Positions 1 to 8,498 of a stretch of DNA of 32,812 nucleotides are shown piece after piece. The notes under the pieces were generated by a model, which saw nothing but the letters and a program-made list of their open reading frames with translations, had not been told where the DNA came from and ran no database searches. Source of the DNA: Paludibacter propionicigenes (GTDB taxonomy: Bacteria > Bacteroidota > Bacteroidia > Bacteroidales > JAIFNL01); contig DYNA01000032.1 of assembly GCA_020721325.1 (NCBI GenBank), positions 1-32,812 of the forward strand. The letters are read 5' to 3'. Each line of letters begins with the position of its first letter. Positions within the stretch are counted from its first letter, which is position 1. Made by a program: the position numbers and the translations under genes.

Positions 1-193
1 AAATAAAATATTTTTTCTAATTTGTAAATGTTATTTATTTACGATTACTAAATTCGGAAATTTTCATTTTTTTAAAAACATTTTGAAAGCGTAAATTACT
101 CGTAACCAATATTTTAAAAAATATTTCGTTTACTTTTAATATGCACTTTCATTTAATTTTATACTTTCGTAAAAAAAATTTAATGAAAAAAAA

Positions 194-622
194 ATGGAAT
201 TTAAAATACAATCGATTAGCGAAATAACCCAACAAGCTCAATTGTTTTTAAACTATTTAGAAACACAATTGCACAATAAACAAACCCGTGTGATAGCTTT
301 TTATGGTAAAATGGGAGCAGGAAAAACCACTTTTATTAAAGCTTTTTGCAATATTTTGGGTGTAGAAGACGAAGTAAACAGCCCTACTTTTGCACTTATC
401 AATCAATATTTTGCTGGCAAAGAGACAATTTTTCATTTCGACTTTTATCGCATCAAATCCGTAGAAGAAGCTTTTGATTTTGGTTACGAAGATTATTTTT
501 ACAGTGGAAATTATTGCTTGGTTGAATGGCCTGAAATGATTGAAAATTTATTGCCAGAAGACTTCATTAAAGTTCAAATAATTGAAAATGAAGACAAAAC
601 ACGAACTTTAATCGTTGAATAA
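194..622 (+). CDS. tsaE: TsaE, tRNA t6A biosynthesis ATPase
   Basis: This is the ATPase partner of the TsaB-TsaD complex that makes N6-threonylcarbamoyladenosine at A37 of ANN-decoding tRNAs in the cytoplasm. The 142 residues match the usual size of the family. A Walker A loop lies at residues 38-45 (GKMGAGKT), followed by the family blocks SPTFALINQY (63-72), HFDFYR (81-86) and EWPE (111-114). The ATG follows an A-rich stretch, as is normal in Bacteroidota, with no Shine-Dalgarno motif. TACTTTCG at 162-169 is one base off the TAnnTTTG -7 consensus and could be its promoter. The gene stands alone, 210 nt ahead of cmk. The family assignment is secure. Confidence 0.95.
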   Translation: MEFKIQSISEITQQAQLFLNYLETQLHNKQTRVIAFYGKMGAGKTTFIKAFCNILGVEDEVNSPTFALINQYFAGKETIFHFDFYRIKSVEEAFDFGYEDYFYSGNYCLVEWPEMIENLLPEDFIKVQIIENEDKTRTLIVE

Positions 623-639
623 TTTTTTTTGAATAAGAA

Positions 640-667
640 GATTTTTTTTTATTAACAAAAAAAAATC
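640..667. other. A/T-only hairpin after tsaE
   Basis: GA plus nine T, a six-base loop, then nine A plus TC form a perfect 11-bp inverted repeat 18 nt after the tsaE stop. It could be a weak terminator, but in DNA this rich in homopolymers it may be chance. The rest of the 210-nt gap before cmk shows nothing I can name. Confidence 0.25.
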
Positions 668-832
668 ATTAAAAAATTATTTTTCAAAAAGTTTTAAAAA
701 AAACAGAATGAAGGATTACTGGTATTCAAATTTCAATTTTTTTTACAAAATAGTTAATTTATTGATAATCAAAAGTTTTCTTTATTTATCAAAATTTCAA
801 TAAAACAATTCAACCAAAGAATAAAAAATTTA

Positions 833-1519
833 ATGAAAAAATTAATAATAGCCATAGACGGACATTCCTCGTGCGGAAAAAGTACCGTTGCCAAACAAAT
901 AGCAGCTCAATTGAACTACGCCTACGTAGATACAGGCGCAATGTACAGGTGCGTAACCCTTTTCGCATTTCAAAATTTTTTTATAAACGAAAATAAAATT
1001 GACGAAGAAAAATTAATAACACGTCTGAACGAAATTGACATAGATTTTCGATACAGTGCTGAAAATCAGCGAAATGAAACCTACTTAAATGGCACAAATG
1101 TAGAAAACGAAATTCGGAGTTTAAAAATTTCGGAAATGGTAAGCCCGATTGCCAAAATAAAAGAAGTGAGGGCTTTTTTGGTTCAACAACAAAAAAAAAT
1201 GGGCGAAAAAGGCGCAATTGTAATGGACGGTCGCGATATAGGAACGGTTGTATTTCCCAATGCCAATGTAAAAATTTTTATGACCGCATCGGTGCAAATT
1301 CGCGCCGAACGGCGATTTAAAGAACTGAAAACCAGCACTCCTGATGTTTCTTTTGCAGAAATTTTTAAAAACATCGAACAACGCGACTTTATCGATTCCA
1401 ATCGTGCCGAAAGTCCTTTGCGACAAGCAGATGATGCTATTGTTCTGGACAATAGCTTTTTAACTCCTCAAGAACAATTAGATTGGATTATGGAAAAAAT
1501 TAAAAATAAAATGGTTTAA
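833..1519 (+). CDS. cmk: Cytidylate kinase
   Basis: Cmk phosphorylates CMP and dCMP with ATP in pyrimidine nucleotide metabolism. The 228-residue length is typical. The P-loop DGHSSCGKST is at residues 9-18 and DTGAMYR at 33-39. The CMP-specific insert with YLNGTNVENEIRS starts near residue 84. DGRDIGTVVFP is at 132-142, and the arginine-bearing lid segment RDFIDSNRAESPL at 184-196. All expected family motifs are present and nothing looks broken. The start ATG is preceded by an A-rich run. No hairpin is seen directly after the stop. Identification is secure. Confidence 0.96.
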   Translation: MKKLIIAIDGHSSCGKSTVAKQIAAQLNYAYVDTGAMYRCVTLFAFQNFFINENKIDEEKLITRLNEIDIDFRYSAENQRNETYLNGTNVENEIRSLKISEMVSPIAKIKEVRAFLVQQQKKMGEKGAIVMDGRDIGTVVFPNANVKIFMTASVQIRAERRFKELKTSTPDVSFAEIFKNIEQRDFIDSNRAESPLRQADDAIVLDNSFLTPQEQLDWIMEKIKNKMV

Positions 1520-1719
1520 ATTTGCAAATTACCGTATCATTCTGTTAATGAGCAATTTATTGATGTTTGATTTCAACTTATTTTGTAAACAATTGATACA
1601 ATGCATCTGAGTTAGTTATCCATTAAACTTGCAGATTTTGGAAATTGTAAAAATTTATTCTATTTTTTAAAATTTTTTAGTCATAATATTGTTAAAATCA
1701 AAATATTAGGCACAAAAAA

Positions 1720-1749
1720 AAGGCTTTTCATTTTTTAACGAAAAGCCTT
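1720..1749 (-). terminator. Rho-independent terminator of the cold-shock gene
   Basis: AAGGCTTTTC (1720-1729) pairs perfectly with GAAAAGCCTT (1740-1749) around a 10-base loop. Read on the minus strand, the stem is followed directly by a T run (the A run at 1714-1719 of the plus strand). It starts 30 nt after the stop of the cold-shock gene and ends that transcript. It may also act on read-through from cmk on the other strand. Confidence 0.88.
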
Positions 1750-1778
1750 CATTTTTAAAAAAAAACAAAGAGTAAATA

Positions 1779-1970
1779 TTATATAACTTTCACATTTACT
1801 GCGTTTAATCCTTTTTTACCTTGTTGCAACTCAAACTCAACATAATCGCCTTCACGAATTTCATCAATTAAACCGGAAATGTGAACGAAGTGTTCTTTTC
1901 TTGAGTTTTCTTCACTAATAAAGCCAAAACCTTTCGCTTGATTGAAGAATTTTACTGTACCTTTAATCAT
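1779..1970 (-). CDS. CspA-family cold-shock protein
   Basis: A 63-residue single-domain cold-shock protein: a five-stranded OB fold that binds single-stranded RNA and DNA and acts as an RNA chaperone. RNP1 is KGFGFI (residues 13-18); RNP2 is the variant HFVHI (27-31), and the N-terminal GTVKFF block is intact. The last residues fit the short Bacteroidota forms. It is monocistronic, with its own terminator at 1720-1749 and a likely -7 box at 2114-2121. That would give an untranslated leader of roughly 135 nt, as expected where these mRNAs sense temperature through RNA structure. Which paralogue it is cannot be told. Confidence 0.95.
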   Translation of the reverse strand: MIKGTVKFFNQAKGFGFISEENSRKEHFVHISGLIDEIREGDYVEFELQQGKKGLNAVNVKVI

Positions 1971-2294
<324 letters not shown>

Positions 2295-2699
2295 CTATTC
2301 AATTAACCATTTTCGAGCCGTTTCATCGTCGTCAAAATATTTAATTTGCTTTCTAACATAGTCGTTACTGTCGTCAATGGCTTGTTGCAAAGCTACTTGA
2401 ACAAAAATATCCAATGGCACCACAAAAGCAAATCGCTCGATACCCAATTTTAAATAAAGTGGAATAACTTCTTTGTTTAGAGCATCTTGAATTTCGGGAA
2501 CAACTACAAATTTAAAGTCTTTCATATTCATTAAAATTTTTTTTGCTTTAAAATTACCAGCTATTAAAGGAGTTGTGCGCGAAAATCCAGTGTATTCGTC
2601 TTCAGTCATTGAAAAAGAATTTTCAAACCAAATGATAGAAAGCAATTCCAAAGAAGGCTCAAAGACTAATTTTCTGTACTTTTCATGAATTATTTCCAT
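2295..2699 (-). CDS. SpoIIAA/STAS-like small protein
   Basis: A 134-residue soluble protein with no signal peptide or membrane segment. The alternating pattern resembles the SpoIIAA-like (STAS/SEC14-type) fold common in Bacteroidota: an opening strand (KLVFEPSLELLSIIWFE), a helical stretch, a strand pair around KKILMNMKDFKFVVVPEIQ, a strand FAFVVPLDIFVQVA, and a closing helix with the typical FDDDETARKWL end. Such proteins are often stand-alone and of unknown role. There is no partner kinase or sigma gene beside it. The assignment rests on pattern, not on a catalytic motif. The alternative is an uncharacterised conserved protein. Confidence 0.6.
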   Translation of the reverse strand: MEIIHEKYRKLVFEPSLELLSIIWFENSFSMTEDEYTGFSRTTPLIAGNFKAKKILMNMKDFKFVVVPEIQDALNKEVIPLYLKLGIERFAFVVPLDIFVQVALQQAIDDSNDYVRKQIKYFDDDETARKWLIE

Positions 2700-2785
2700 A
2701 TTTTTTTTTCGTTTTAAAAGGTTAATAACTTTTACAAATAAAGTATTTTTTTTTTAGAAAAATGAAAAAAAATGAGTTTTTTTAC

Positions 2786-2793
2786 TACTTTTG
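2786..2793 (+). promoter_or_regulatory. Likely -7 box for the SDR gene
   Basis: TACTTTTG matches TAnnTTTG exactly. No clear -33 box lies 19-21 nt upstream. If used, the transcript would begin just before the inverted-repeat element at 2817-2920 and carry it in a leader of about 165 nt. Confidence 0.45.
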
Positions 2794-2816
2794 ACAAAAT
2801 AAATATTCCTCAAGAA

Positions 2817-2920
2817 CGATTTTTGTGAAATAATTTATCGCACACAGCATTGCAAAGACGCAAAGCTAAGAAAAACAGTCATTTATTTCTTTGCATCTTG
2901 GCGTGAAAAAACAAAAATCG
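2817..2920. repeat. MITE-like imperfect inverted-repeat element
   Basis: Perfect 10-bp ends CGATTTTTGT (2817-2826) and ACAAAAATCG (2911-2920) enclose a more GC-rich, imperfectly mirrored core: TGCAAAGACGCAAAG (2851-2865) on one side and CTTTGCATCTTGGCGTG (2889-2905) on the other. The core resembles the widespread intergenic elements built on 'GACGCAAAGACGCAAAG' and its complement, seen in many genomes. It encodes no protein. It sits between the STAS-like gene and the SDR gene. Its composition is unlike the flanking A/T runs. Confidence 0.55.
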
Positions 2921-2964
2921 GTCTCGTATCCATACATTCTATTCAAAAAAAAGAAAGAGAAAAA

Positions 2965-3843
2965 ATGAAAAAAGTAGTTATTGCCGGCGGAACAGGTTTT
3001 ATTGGTAGTTATTTAGAAAAAGAATTTCAAAAACTTAATTATCAGGTTTTAATCATTTCTCGCCAAGCCAAACATCTATCATGGAACAACGACAATGAGC
3101 TGTGCCAAGCTCTTGAAAATGCCGAATTACTAATAAATTTAGCCGGAAAATCAATCCAATGCCGTTTTACAAAAGCCAATAAAGAAGCACTTTTGCATTC
3201 GCGCATTTATACCACCGAGCGTTTGGGAAAAATAATTCAAACATGCAAAAATCGTCCAAAATTGTGGATAAATGCGAGTGCGATAGGTATTTATGAAGCT
3301 TCACAAGCCTTTCCGCTTACTGAAAACGATGCTAAATTTGACCAAAGTTTTTTATCTGAATTGGCACAAAAATGGGAAAAAACTTTTTTTAGTTTTACCA
3401 ATTTAGGTATCCGACAAATTGCTTTGCGCATTGGGGTTGTTTTAGATTCCAAAGAGGGTGCGCTTCCTATTTTAATGAAATTGGCAAAATTTGGACTTGG
3501 TGGCAAACAAGGTTCTGGAAATCAAATGTTTAGTTGGATTCACATTCACGATTTATTTGAAATTGTTCATTTTGCTTTGCAAAAGCCACAATTGGAGGGA
3601 ATTGTAAATGCCGTTAGTGCAAATGCTATTTCTAATAATTTATTAATGAGAGCTTTACGCAAAAAAAATAAAATTCCTTTTGGTTTTCCTTCGCCCGAAT
3701 GGGCTTTAAAAATAGGCAGTTTTGTAATGGGGCAAGAAGCCGATTTGATTTTAAAAAGTCAATGGGTTTTACCGTTAAAACTTCTCAATTCGGGTTTCTC
3801 GTTTAGCTATTCTACAATAGATGAGGTAGTTAATAGTATTTGA
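2965..3843 (+). CDS. TIGR01777-family NAD(P)-binding oxidoreductase
   Basis: An extended short-chain dehydrogenase/epimerase-like protein (YfcH/SDR39U1 type) of 292 residues, the usual family size. The Rossmann loop GGTGFIG is at residues 8-14, NLAGKSI at 58-64 and NASAIGIY at 103-110. The C-terminal DUF1731-type segment covers about residues 240-292, including FPSPEWALKIG. The substrate is not established for most members, so no reaction is assigned. It converges with the hybrid kinase gene; the stops are 7 nt apart with no visible terminator between them. Upstream lie an inverted-repeat element and a -7 box. Confidence 0.9.
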   Translation: MKKVVIAGGTGFIGSYLEKEFQKLNYQVLIISRQAKHLSWNNDNELCQALENAELLINLAGKSIQCRFTKANKEALLHSRIYTTERLGKIIQTCKNRPKLWINASAIGIYEASQAFPLTENDAKFDQSFLSELAQKWEKTFFSFTNLGIRQIALRIGVVLDSKEGALPILMKLAKFGLGGKQGSGNQMFSWIHIHDLFEIVHFALQKPQLEGIVNAVSANAISNNLLMRALRKKNKIPFGFPSPEWALKIGSFVMGQEADLILKSQWVLPLKLLNSGFSFSYSTIDEVVNSI

Positions 3844-3850
3844 AAAAAAA

Positions 3851-6800
3851 TTAATCCAAATAACGGGCTAATAAATTCAAAAGTTGCTCTTCGGCAAAAG
3901 GTTTGGTAATGTAATCGGAAAAACCGGAATTAAGGCATTTTTCGCGCTTAAAAGAAAAAGCGGTTTGTGCAATAATCGGTATTTCTTTGTGTTCAATTCT
4001 TATTTGCTGGGCAGCTTGAAAACCATCTAAAATAGGCATTTTTAAATCCATAAGAACTAAATCTATCTTATTGGTTTTAAATAAATTAATGGCTTCTTGA
4101 CCGTTAATGGCATGAAGAATTTGAATTTTTGTAGGTTCTAAAATTTCTTCTATATATAAGTAATTAAAATCTTCATCTTCGGCTATTAATATGGTTTTGT
4201 TATGCCAATTTGCAATAAGATTATTGGTATTTTTATTTTCTTCGAGCAATTGATTTTGAGCATTTAAAGGTAATTGTACAATAAACTCAGTACCGTAAAA
4301 AGGTTCTGATTCAATCAAAACTTTGGCTTGAATAATATGGCACAATCCGGCTACAATAGCCAGTCCAAGCCCTATTCCGCCAAAATGGTCGGGAATAGAT
4401 TCGTGTGCTTGCGCAAAACTTTTGAAAATAATTTGCTGCTGTTCTTTTGCAATTCCTATTCCGGTGTCTTTTACAAAAAAACTGATTGTATTGTTTTCTT
4501 CTCTAAATCCAAATTCAACGCCTCCTTTTTGTGTAAACTTAAATCCATTATCGAGCAAAATTTTAAGAATTTGGTTGAGTTTTGTATAATCAGTAGTTAT
4601 TTTTTTTGAAAAAACAGCAGGTAATGAGAGTTTGAAAAATAAATCGGCACGTTCGGTTCGCAAAGAATGGTTTTCAAATTGATTGTAAATATCGGTAAGT
4701 AAATCTTGCGGTTTAAATTCGAGTAAATTTACTTGCAATTGTTTGGTTTCGATGTGAGAAATGGTTATGATGCTTTCGATGATGTTTAACAATTGATTTA
4801 CAGATGTTTGAATGTAATTATAAAAAGTTTGTCGCTTATCTGAAGAAATCTCGGATTTGAGCAAAAGTTTTGAAAAACCACTGATAGCATTCATTGGAGT
4901 ACGAATTTCGTGCGAAATATTTTTCAAAAATGCCGATTTGAGTTTATCGCTTTCTTCGGCTTTTTCTTTGGCAGAAATTAATTCATGCGTTGTATTGCGC
5001 ATATCGGTAATGTCTTCAAAAGTAACAATAACCAAATAAGGCTTTTTTTGATTGGTTTTAAATTTGGGGTAAGCATTTATTTTTATCCACGTGTAACTTT
5101 CTAAAACCGGATTGAAAATGCCCATCGTTTGGTTCAAAATAACTTTTCCGGTAGAAAGTGCAAGCATAGCCGGATGTTTTTCGCCAGAAAATTCGCTGCC
5201 ATCGGGATTTATCGAACGCCAATGCGGGTCAAGAGAGTTGCGCCCGCGCAATTGGTCGTAGGTTAAACCCAAAATTCGTTCCGCAGCTTTGTTGGATTCA
5301 ATAATATCACCGCTTGCATTTTGATATACAACGCCTTGTATCATATTCTCAAATAAAAACGAAAAACGCTCCGAACCTTCTTCTATTTGAGCTATGGCTT
5401 GTTTTAGTTTTTGATTTTGTTGTTTATATTTCTGATAAAGAGCAGCATACTCATCTTTCTGCCATTGCAATTTCTTTTCGGCAATGCGTTGCTGGCTTAC
5501 ATCGCGCACTATGGAAATGATTTCGTTGTTCGCTATTTTTACCATTCTTGCTTCATATTCCCTCATTTCATTTTTGCCGTAAGGCAGAGAATAATCAAAA
5601 GTAATTATCTGATTACTTTCAATGGTATCTTCAATTTTTTCCTTTAATATTTCGGCAAATTCGGCTGGCATAATTTCGTAAGCCGAAAGCCCAATAATGG
5701 ATTTCTCTTGATAGTATAAATCTTCGGGATTGGCTTTATAATCTAAATAAACTCCATTAGTATTCATTCTGAAAAGCATATCGGGAATGGCTTGATTTAA
5801 AGCTTGAGCTTTTTTTTCACTCAATTCGATAACTTTCAGAGCTTCAATAAGATTTCGTTCGGTTTGCTTCTGCGAAGTAATATCGAATGCAGCAGCTAAA
5901 ATGCACTTTTTCTCGTTCAAAAAAATGACTTCCGCTGACCATAAACATTGTCGTATAGAGCCGTTTTTGTGGAAAATATCTAATTCTATTTCTTTTAAAG
6001 GCGATTTTTTATTCAATTCATCAATAATTTGCTTTCGCAAAAATTTTGTTTTCCAGAGTTCTAATTCAAAGGAAGTTTTACCAATGACTTCTGTTTTTTT
6101 ATATCCGGTCAAATTTTCAAAACCATGATTGACATCGATAAATTTTCCGGTATCAAAATCTGAAATTCCTAAGGCAAAAGCATTGAAATTAAAGGCTTTA
6201 GAAAAACGTTCATTGGCTTGAATCAATTCGAGATGGATTTTTTTACTTTCGGTAATATCGGTAGCGTAGCCCTCTATAATAATTTCGCCAGAGTTAAAGC
6301 TCTTAAACATGATGCAATCCGAAATCCAAATCCAATTTCCCTGTTTGGTTTTTACTTGATATTCAATCTTGTAATCTTTTCCATACAGCTCATTATGAAT
6401 AACTTGAGTTACTTTTTCTAAGTCGTTGGGGTGAATGGAATTAGTCCATAAAAAAGGATTTGTAAACATTTCGTCTTGGGTATAACCCAAAATAGAGGTT
6501 ACACTTTTTGACCAAAATAAAGCACCTCTTATGCTGGAAAACTTATAAAAAATATCGGGTGAATGATTAATTAAATCTTGGTATTTGTCTGAACTTTCTT
6601 TAAAATCAATACAAAACTCATCGTTTTTATTTACTTCATTTGCAATGCACAAAACACAATCCTCTGAATCATAATATTTTAAAGTGCAAATAAATGCTTT
6701 GCTTTTTGAATCTGTTTTTAATAAAAAATTATTTTTTACAAAAAAATCGTTTTCATTTTTATTTTTTAAAACCTCTTCTACGCTCTTTTTAAATTTCAAA

Positions 6801-6967
6801 ATCTCTTCCTCATTTACAAAAACTGCACTTAAAAAAGCAATATTTGGGTCATAAATATTCAATTTTTTCTGAAAAGAAACATTACAAAATATTATCTTAC
6901 TCTCTTGGTTATTGTATATAAAAACCAAATCGCTAAGTAAATCTATTATTCTATTGTAATTTGTCAT
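3851..6967 (-). CDS. Multi-PAS hybrid sensor histidine kinase
   Basis: A 1,038-residue cytosolic sensor without signal peptide or membrane segment. About five PAS domains can be placed: a divergent one near 10-110, then 128-240, 252-365, 388-493 and 533-655, several ending in the typical D(I/V)T or RDVSQ linker. The HisKA domain carries H686 in SHEIRTP. The ATPase domain has N807 (LLDNGFKFT), DTGIGI at 834-839 and GGIGLGLA at 863-870. The C-terminal receiver has phospho-acceptor D974 (LMDLKMP), T1002 and K1022. There is no DNA-binding output domain or adjacent regulator, so the receiver must signal by phosphorelay or by feedback on the kinase. Ligands of the PAS domains cannot be read. A strong promoter precedes it at 7029-7059. 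Confidence 0.95.
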   Translation of the reverse strand: MTNYNRIIDLLSDLVFIYNNQESKIIFCNVSFQKKLNIYDPNIAFLSAVFVNEEEILKFKKSVEEVLKNKNENDFFVKNNFLLKTDSKSKAFICTLKYYDSEDCVLCIANEVNKNDEFCIDFKESSDKYQDLINHSPDIFYKFSSIRGALFWSKSVTSILGYTQDEMFTNPFLWTNSIHPNDLEKVTQVIHNELYGKDYKIEYQVKTKQGNWIWISDCIMFKSFNSGEIIIEGYATDITESKKIHLELIQANERFSKAFNFNAFALGISDFDTGKFIDVNHGFENLTGYKKTEVIGKTSFELELWKTKFLRKQIIDELNKKSPLKEIELDIFHKNGSIRQCLWSAEVIFLNEKKCILAAAFDITSQKQTERNLIEALKVIELSEKKAQALNQAIPDMLFRMNTNGVYLDYKANPEDLYYQEKSIIGLSAYEIMPAEFAEILKEKIEDTIESNQIITFDYSLPYGKNEMREYEARMVKIANNEIISIVRDVSQQRIAEKKLQWQKDEYAALYQKYKQQNQKLKQAIAQIEEGSERFSFLFENMIQGVVYQNASGDIIESNKAAERILGLTYDQLRGRNSLDPHWRSINPDGSEFSGEKHPAMLALSTGKVILNQTMGIFNPVLESYTWIKINAYPKFKTNQKKPYLVIVTFEDITDMRNTTHELISAKEKAEESDKLKSAFLKNISHEIRTPMNAISGFSKLLLKSEISSDKRQTFYNYIQTSVNQLLNIIESIITISHIETKQLQVNLLEFKPQDLLTDIYNQFENHSLRTERADLFFKLSLPAVFSKKITTDYTKLNQILKILLDNGFKFTQKGGVEFGFREENNTISFFVKDTGIGIAKEQQQIIFKSFAQAHESIPDHFGGIGLGLAIVAGLCHIIQAKVLIESEPFYGTEFIVQLPLNAQNQLLEENKNTNNLIANWHNKTILIAEDEDFNYLYIEEILEPTKIQILHAINGQEAINLFKTNKIDLVLMDLKMPILDGFQAAQQIRIEHKEIPIIAQTAFSFKREKCLNSGFSDYITKPFAEEQLLNLLARYLD

Positions 6968-7028
6968 TTTCTATAATAAAAAGTTAAAAGAATATTTGCA
7001 CAAAGGCAATTGAAAAATAGAATATTTG

Positions 7029-7059
7029 CAAATTTAATCAACTTTTTAATAAAAACAAA
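7029..7059 (-). promoter_or_regulatory. Bacteroidota-type promoter of the hybrid kinase
   Basis: On the minus strand TTTG (7059-7056) is followed after exactly 19 nt by TAAATTTG (7036-7029). This fits the Bacteroidota sigma-ABfr consensus TTTG-N19-21-TAnnTTTG. Transcription would start near 7022, about 55 nt before the kinase ATG. It is the best promoter match I found in the window. Confidence 0.75.
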
Positions 7060-7085
7060 CTTAAAGTTTTTATTAGCTAATTAAT

Positions 7086-8189
7086 TTATTTTTTTTGAAC
7101 TGCAATTTCATAGATTTTGTTCCAATTTTTACCGGTTACAAAAATTTTGTTATTCTCCGCATCAAAAGCTATTCCATTGAAAACATCAATATTTCGATGA
7201 AGGTCTTGCTTGTCGGGTAATGAATTGAAATCGATTTGTTTAAGAACTTTTCCGGTTTTTGGGTCAATGCGCACAATGCTCTTTTTGCCGTAAATATTTG
7301 CCCAAATTTCACCATTAATATATTCTAATTCATTCAAATACGAAATGGCTTCTTTGTTGTTGTAAACTTCTATTCTACTGGTTTCCACAAAAGTTTGCGG
7401 GTTTAAATAATACAAAGTAGCCGTTCCATCGCTCATTACCAACGAGTCGCCTACGGTGGTTATTCCCCAGCCTTCGCGGGGATAATTGAATTTTTGAAGC
7501 AATTCAAAAGTTTTCAAATTATATACAAAGCCTTCGTTCGACCGCCAAGTAAGTTGTATTATTTTATCATTATAAAGTGTAATTCCTTCACAAAAATAAT
7601 CATCTCTTATAATGTGATTTTGCACCACAGCACCGGTTTTTAAATCGACTTTTCGCAAAGAAGACGAACCTTTAAGTCCTGTACTTTCGTACAAAAATCC
7701 TTTATACCAAAATAATCCTTGGGTATAAGCCGTTTCGTCGTGAGGATAAGTTTTAACAACTTTAAAAGTTAAATTTTCCGGTATTATATCAGAAAGAACA
7801 TCAAAATTTTTACTTATTTCGGTTTTCTTTTTTTTATGATAACTTTCGATTTTCAAAATGCAATTTCCGACTTTTGAATTATTTAAAATATGTTTTACCG
7901 TAAAACGAGTTTGAATTGTTTGCCCAATTTTTTTGTTGTCTAAAAAAAAGACCATAGAATCGAATTGACTGGTATCTTTTTCTGAAACTTCAAATTCCAT
8001 TTCGTTTCCCAAAACATATTTAATATTGGAAAGAGTCAAACTTAGCGAAGAAATTTCTTCTAATTGCTTTTCAGTTGCTGTTGAATCTTTTAATTCATTT
8101 TTTGGATTGTTGTTGGTACATGAAAATGATGAAAACCACACCAAAAGAATAAAATAAATTGTTTTTTTATAAAAAAATGTATTTTTCAT
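7086..8189 (-). CDS. Glutaminyl cyclotransferase-like lipoprotein
   Basis: A member of the plant-type glutamine cyclotransferase family (PF05096), a five-bladed propeller that cyclises N-terminal glutamine to pyroglutamate. I start it at the ATG at 8189 because the resulting N-terminus is a lipoprotein signal: KK, a hydrophobic stretch, then SSFSC with the lipidated Cys at residue 24. An ATG 39 nt upstream would add 13 residues and overlap the previous gene. A β-rich Ig-like segment follows (roughly 30-125), then the propeller with repeated blade motifs, including TAYTQGLFW, CEGITLYNDKIIQLTW and REGWGITT. It is probably anchored in the envelope facing away from the cytoplasm. It is the last gene of a three-gene operon. 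Family assignment is good; activity is not proven. Confidence 0.88.
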   Translation of the reverse strand: MKNTFFYKKTIYFILLVWFSSFSCTNNNPKNELKDSTATEKQLEEISSLSLTLSNIKYVLGNEMEFEVSEKDTSQFDSMVFFLDNKKIGQTIQTRFTVKHILNNSKVGNCILKIESYHKKKKTEISKNFDVLSDIIPENLTFKVVKTYPHDETAYTQGLFWYKGFLYESTGLKGSSSLRKVDLKTGAVVQNHIIRDDYFCEGITLYNDKIIQLTWRSNEGFVYNLKTFELLQKFNYPREGWGITTVGDSLVMSDGTATLYYLNPQTFVETSRIEVYNNKEAISYLNELEYINGEIWANIYGKKSIVRIDPKTGKVLKQIDFNSLPDKQDLHRNIDVFNGIAFDAENNKIFVTGKNWNKIYEIAVQKK

Positions 8190-8211
8190 TGAAAATAAAA
8201 AAGATAAAAAA

Positions 8212-8496
8212 TTATAATAAATCTTCAATTAATTGATAAACAAACAAAAGAATACCTAATGCAAAAAGAGAAAAACGAATAAAATTAAAAATATTTCGGT
8301 TTTTTTCATACTCTTCCTGCTCCATATTTAGTTCTTTTGCCGTATTTCTAAAAATAGGATGCAATGATAAAAACAATGGACTTGCTAAAACCCAAATGAT
8401 TGAATGAATATAATTTCCGGTAGAAATAAACATATAAATAGCTACGCTCAATAAAATCAACGTAGCTGCTAAACTGGAAAGGTATCGTCCACGCAT
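8212..8496 (-). CDS. Small three-helix membrane protein
   Basis: A 94-residue protein I do not recognise. It has hydrophobic segments at about residues 8-27, 29-45 and 71-92, separated by a charged, Glu-rich loop (NMEQEEYEKNRN). The gene begins 2 nt after the nitroreductase stop, and 22 nt separate its stop from the next start, so the three genes are almost certainly cotranscribed. No catalytic motif is visible. Confidence 0.8.
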   Translation of the reverse strand: MRGRYLSSLAATLILLSVAIYMFISTGNYIHSIIWVLASPLFLSLHPIFRNTAKELNMEQEEYEKNRNIFNFIRFSLFALGILLFVYQLIEDLL

Positions 8497-8498
8497 AA

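Noticed and set aside
8190-8228. Upstream ATG for the cyclotransferase-like lipoprotein
   Set aside because: It would add 13 residues before a well-formed lipoprotein signal and overlap the preceding gene by 17 nt; the internal ATG gives the better N-terminus.
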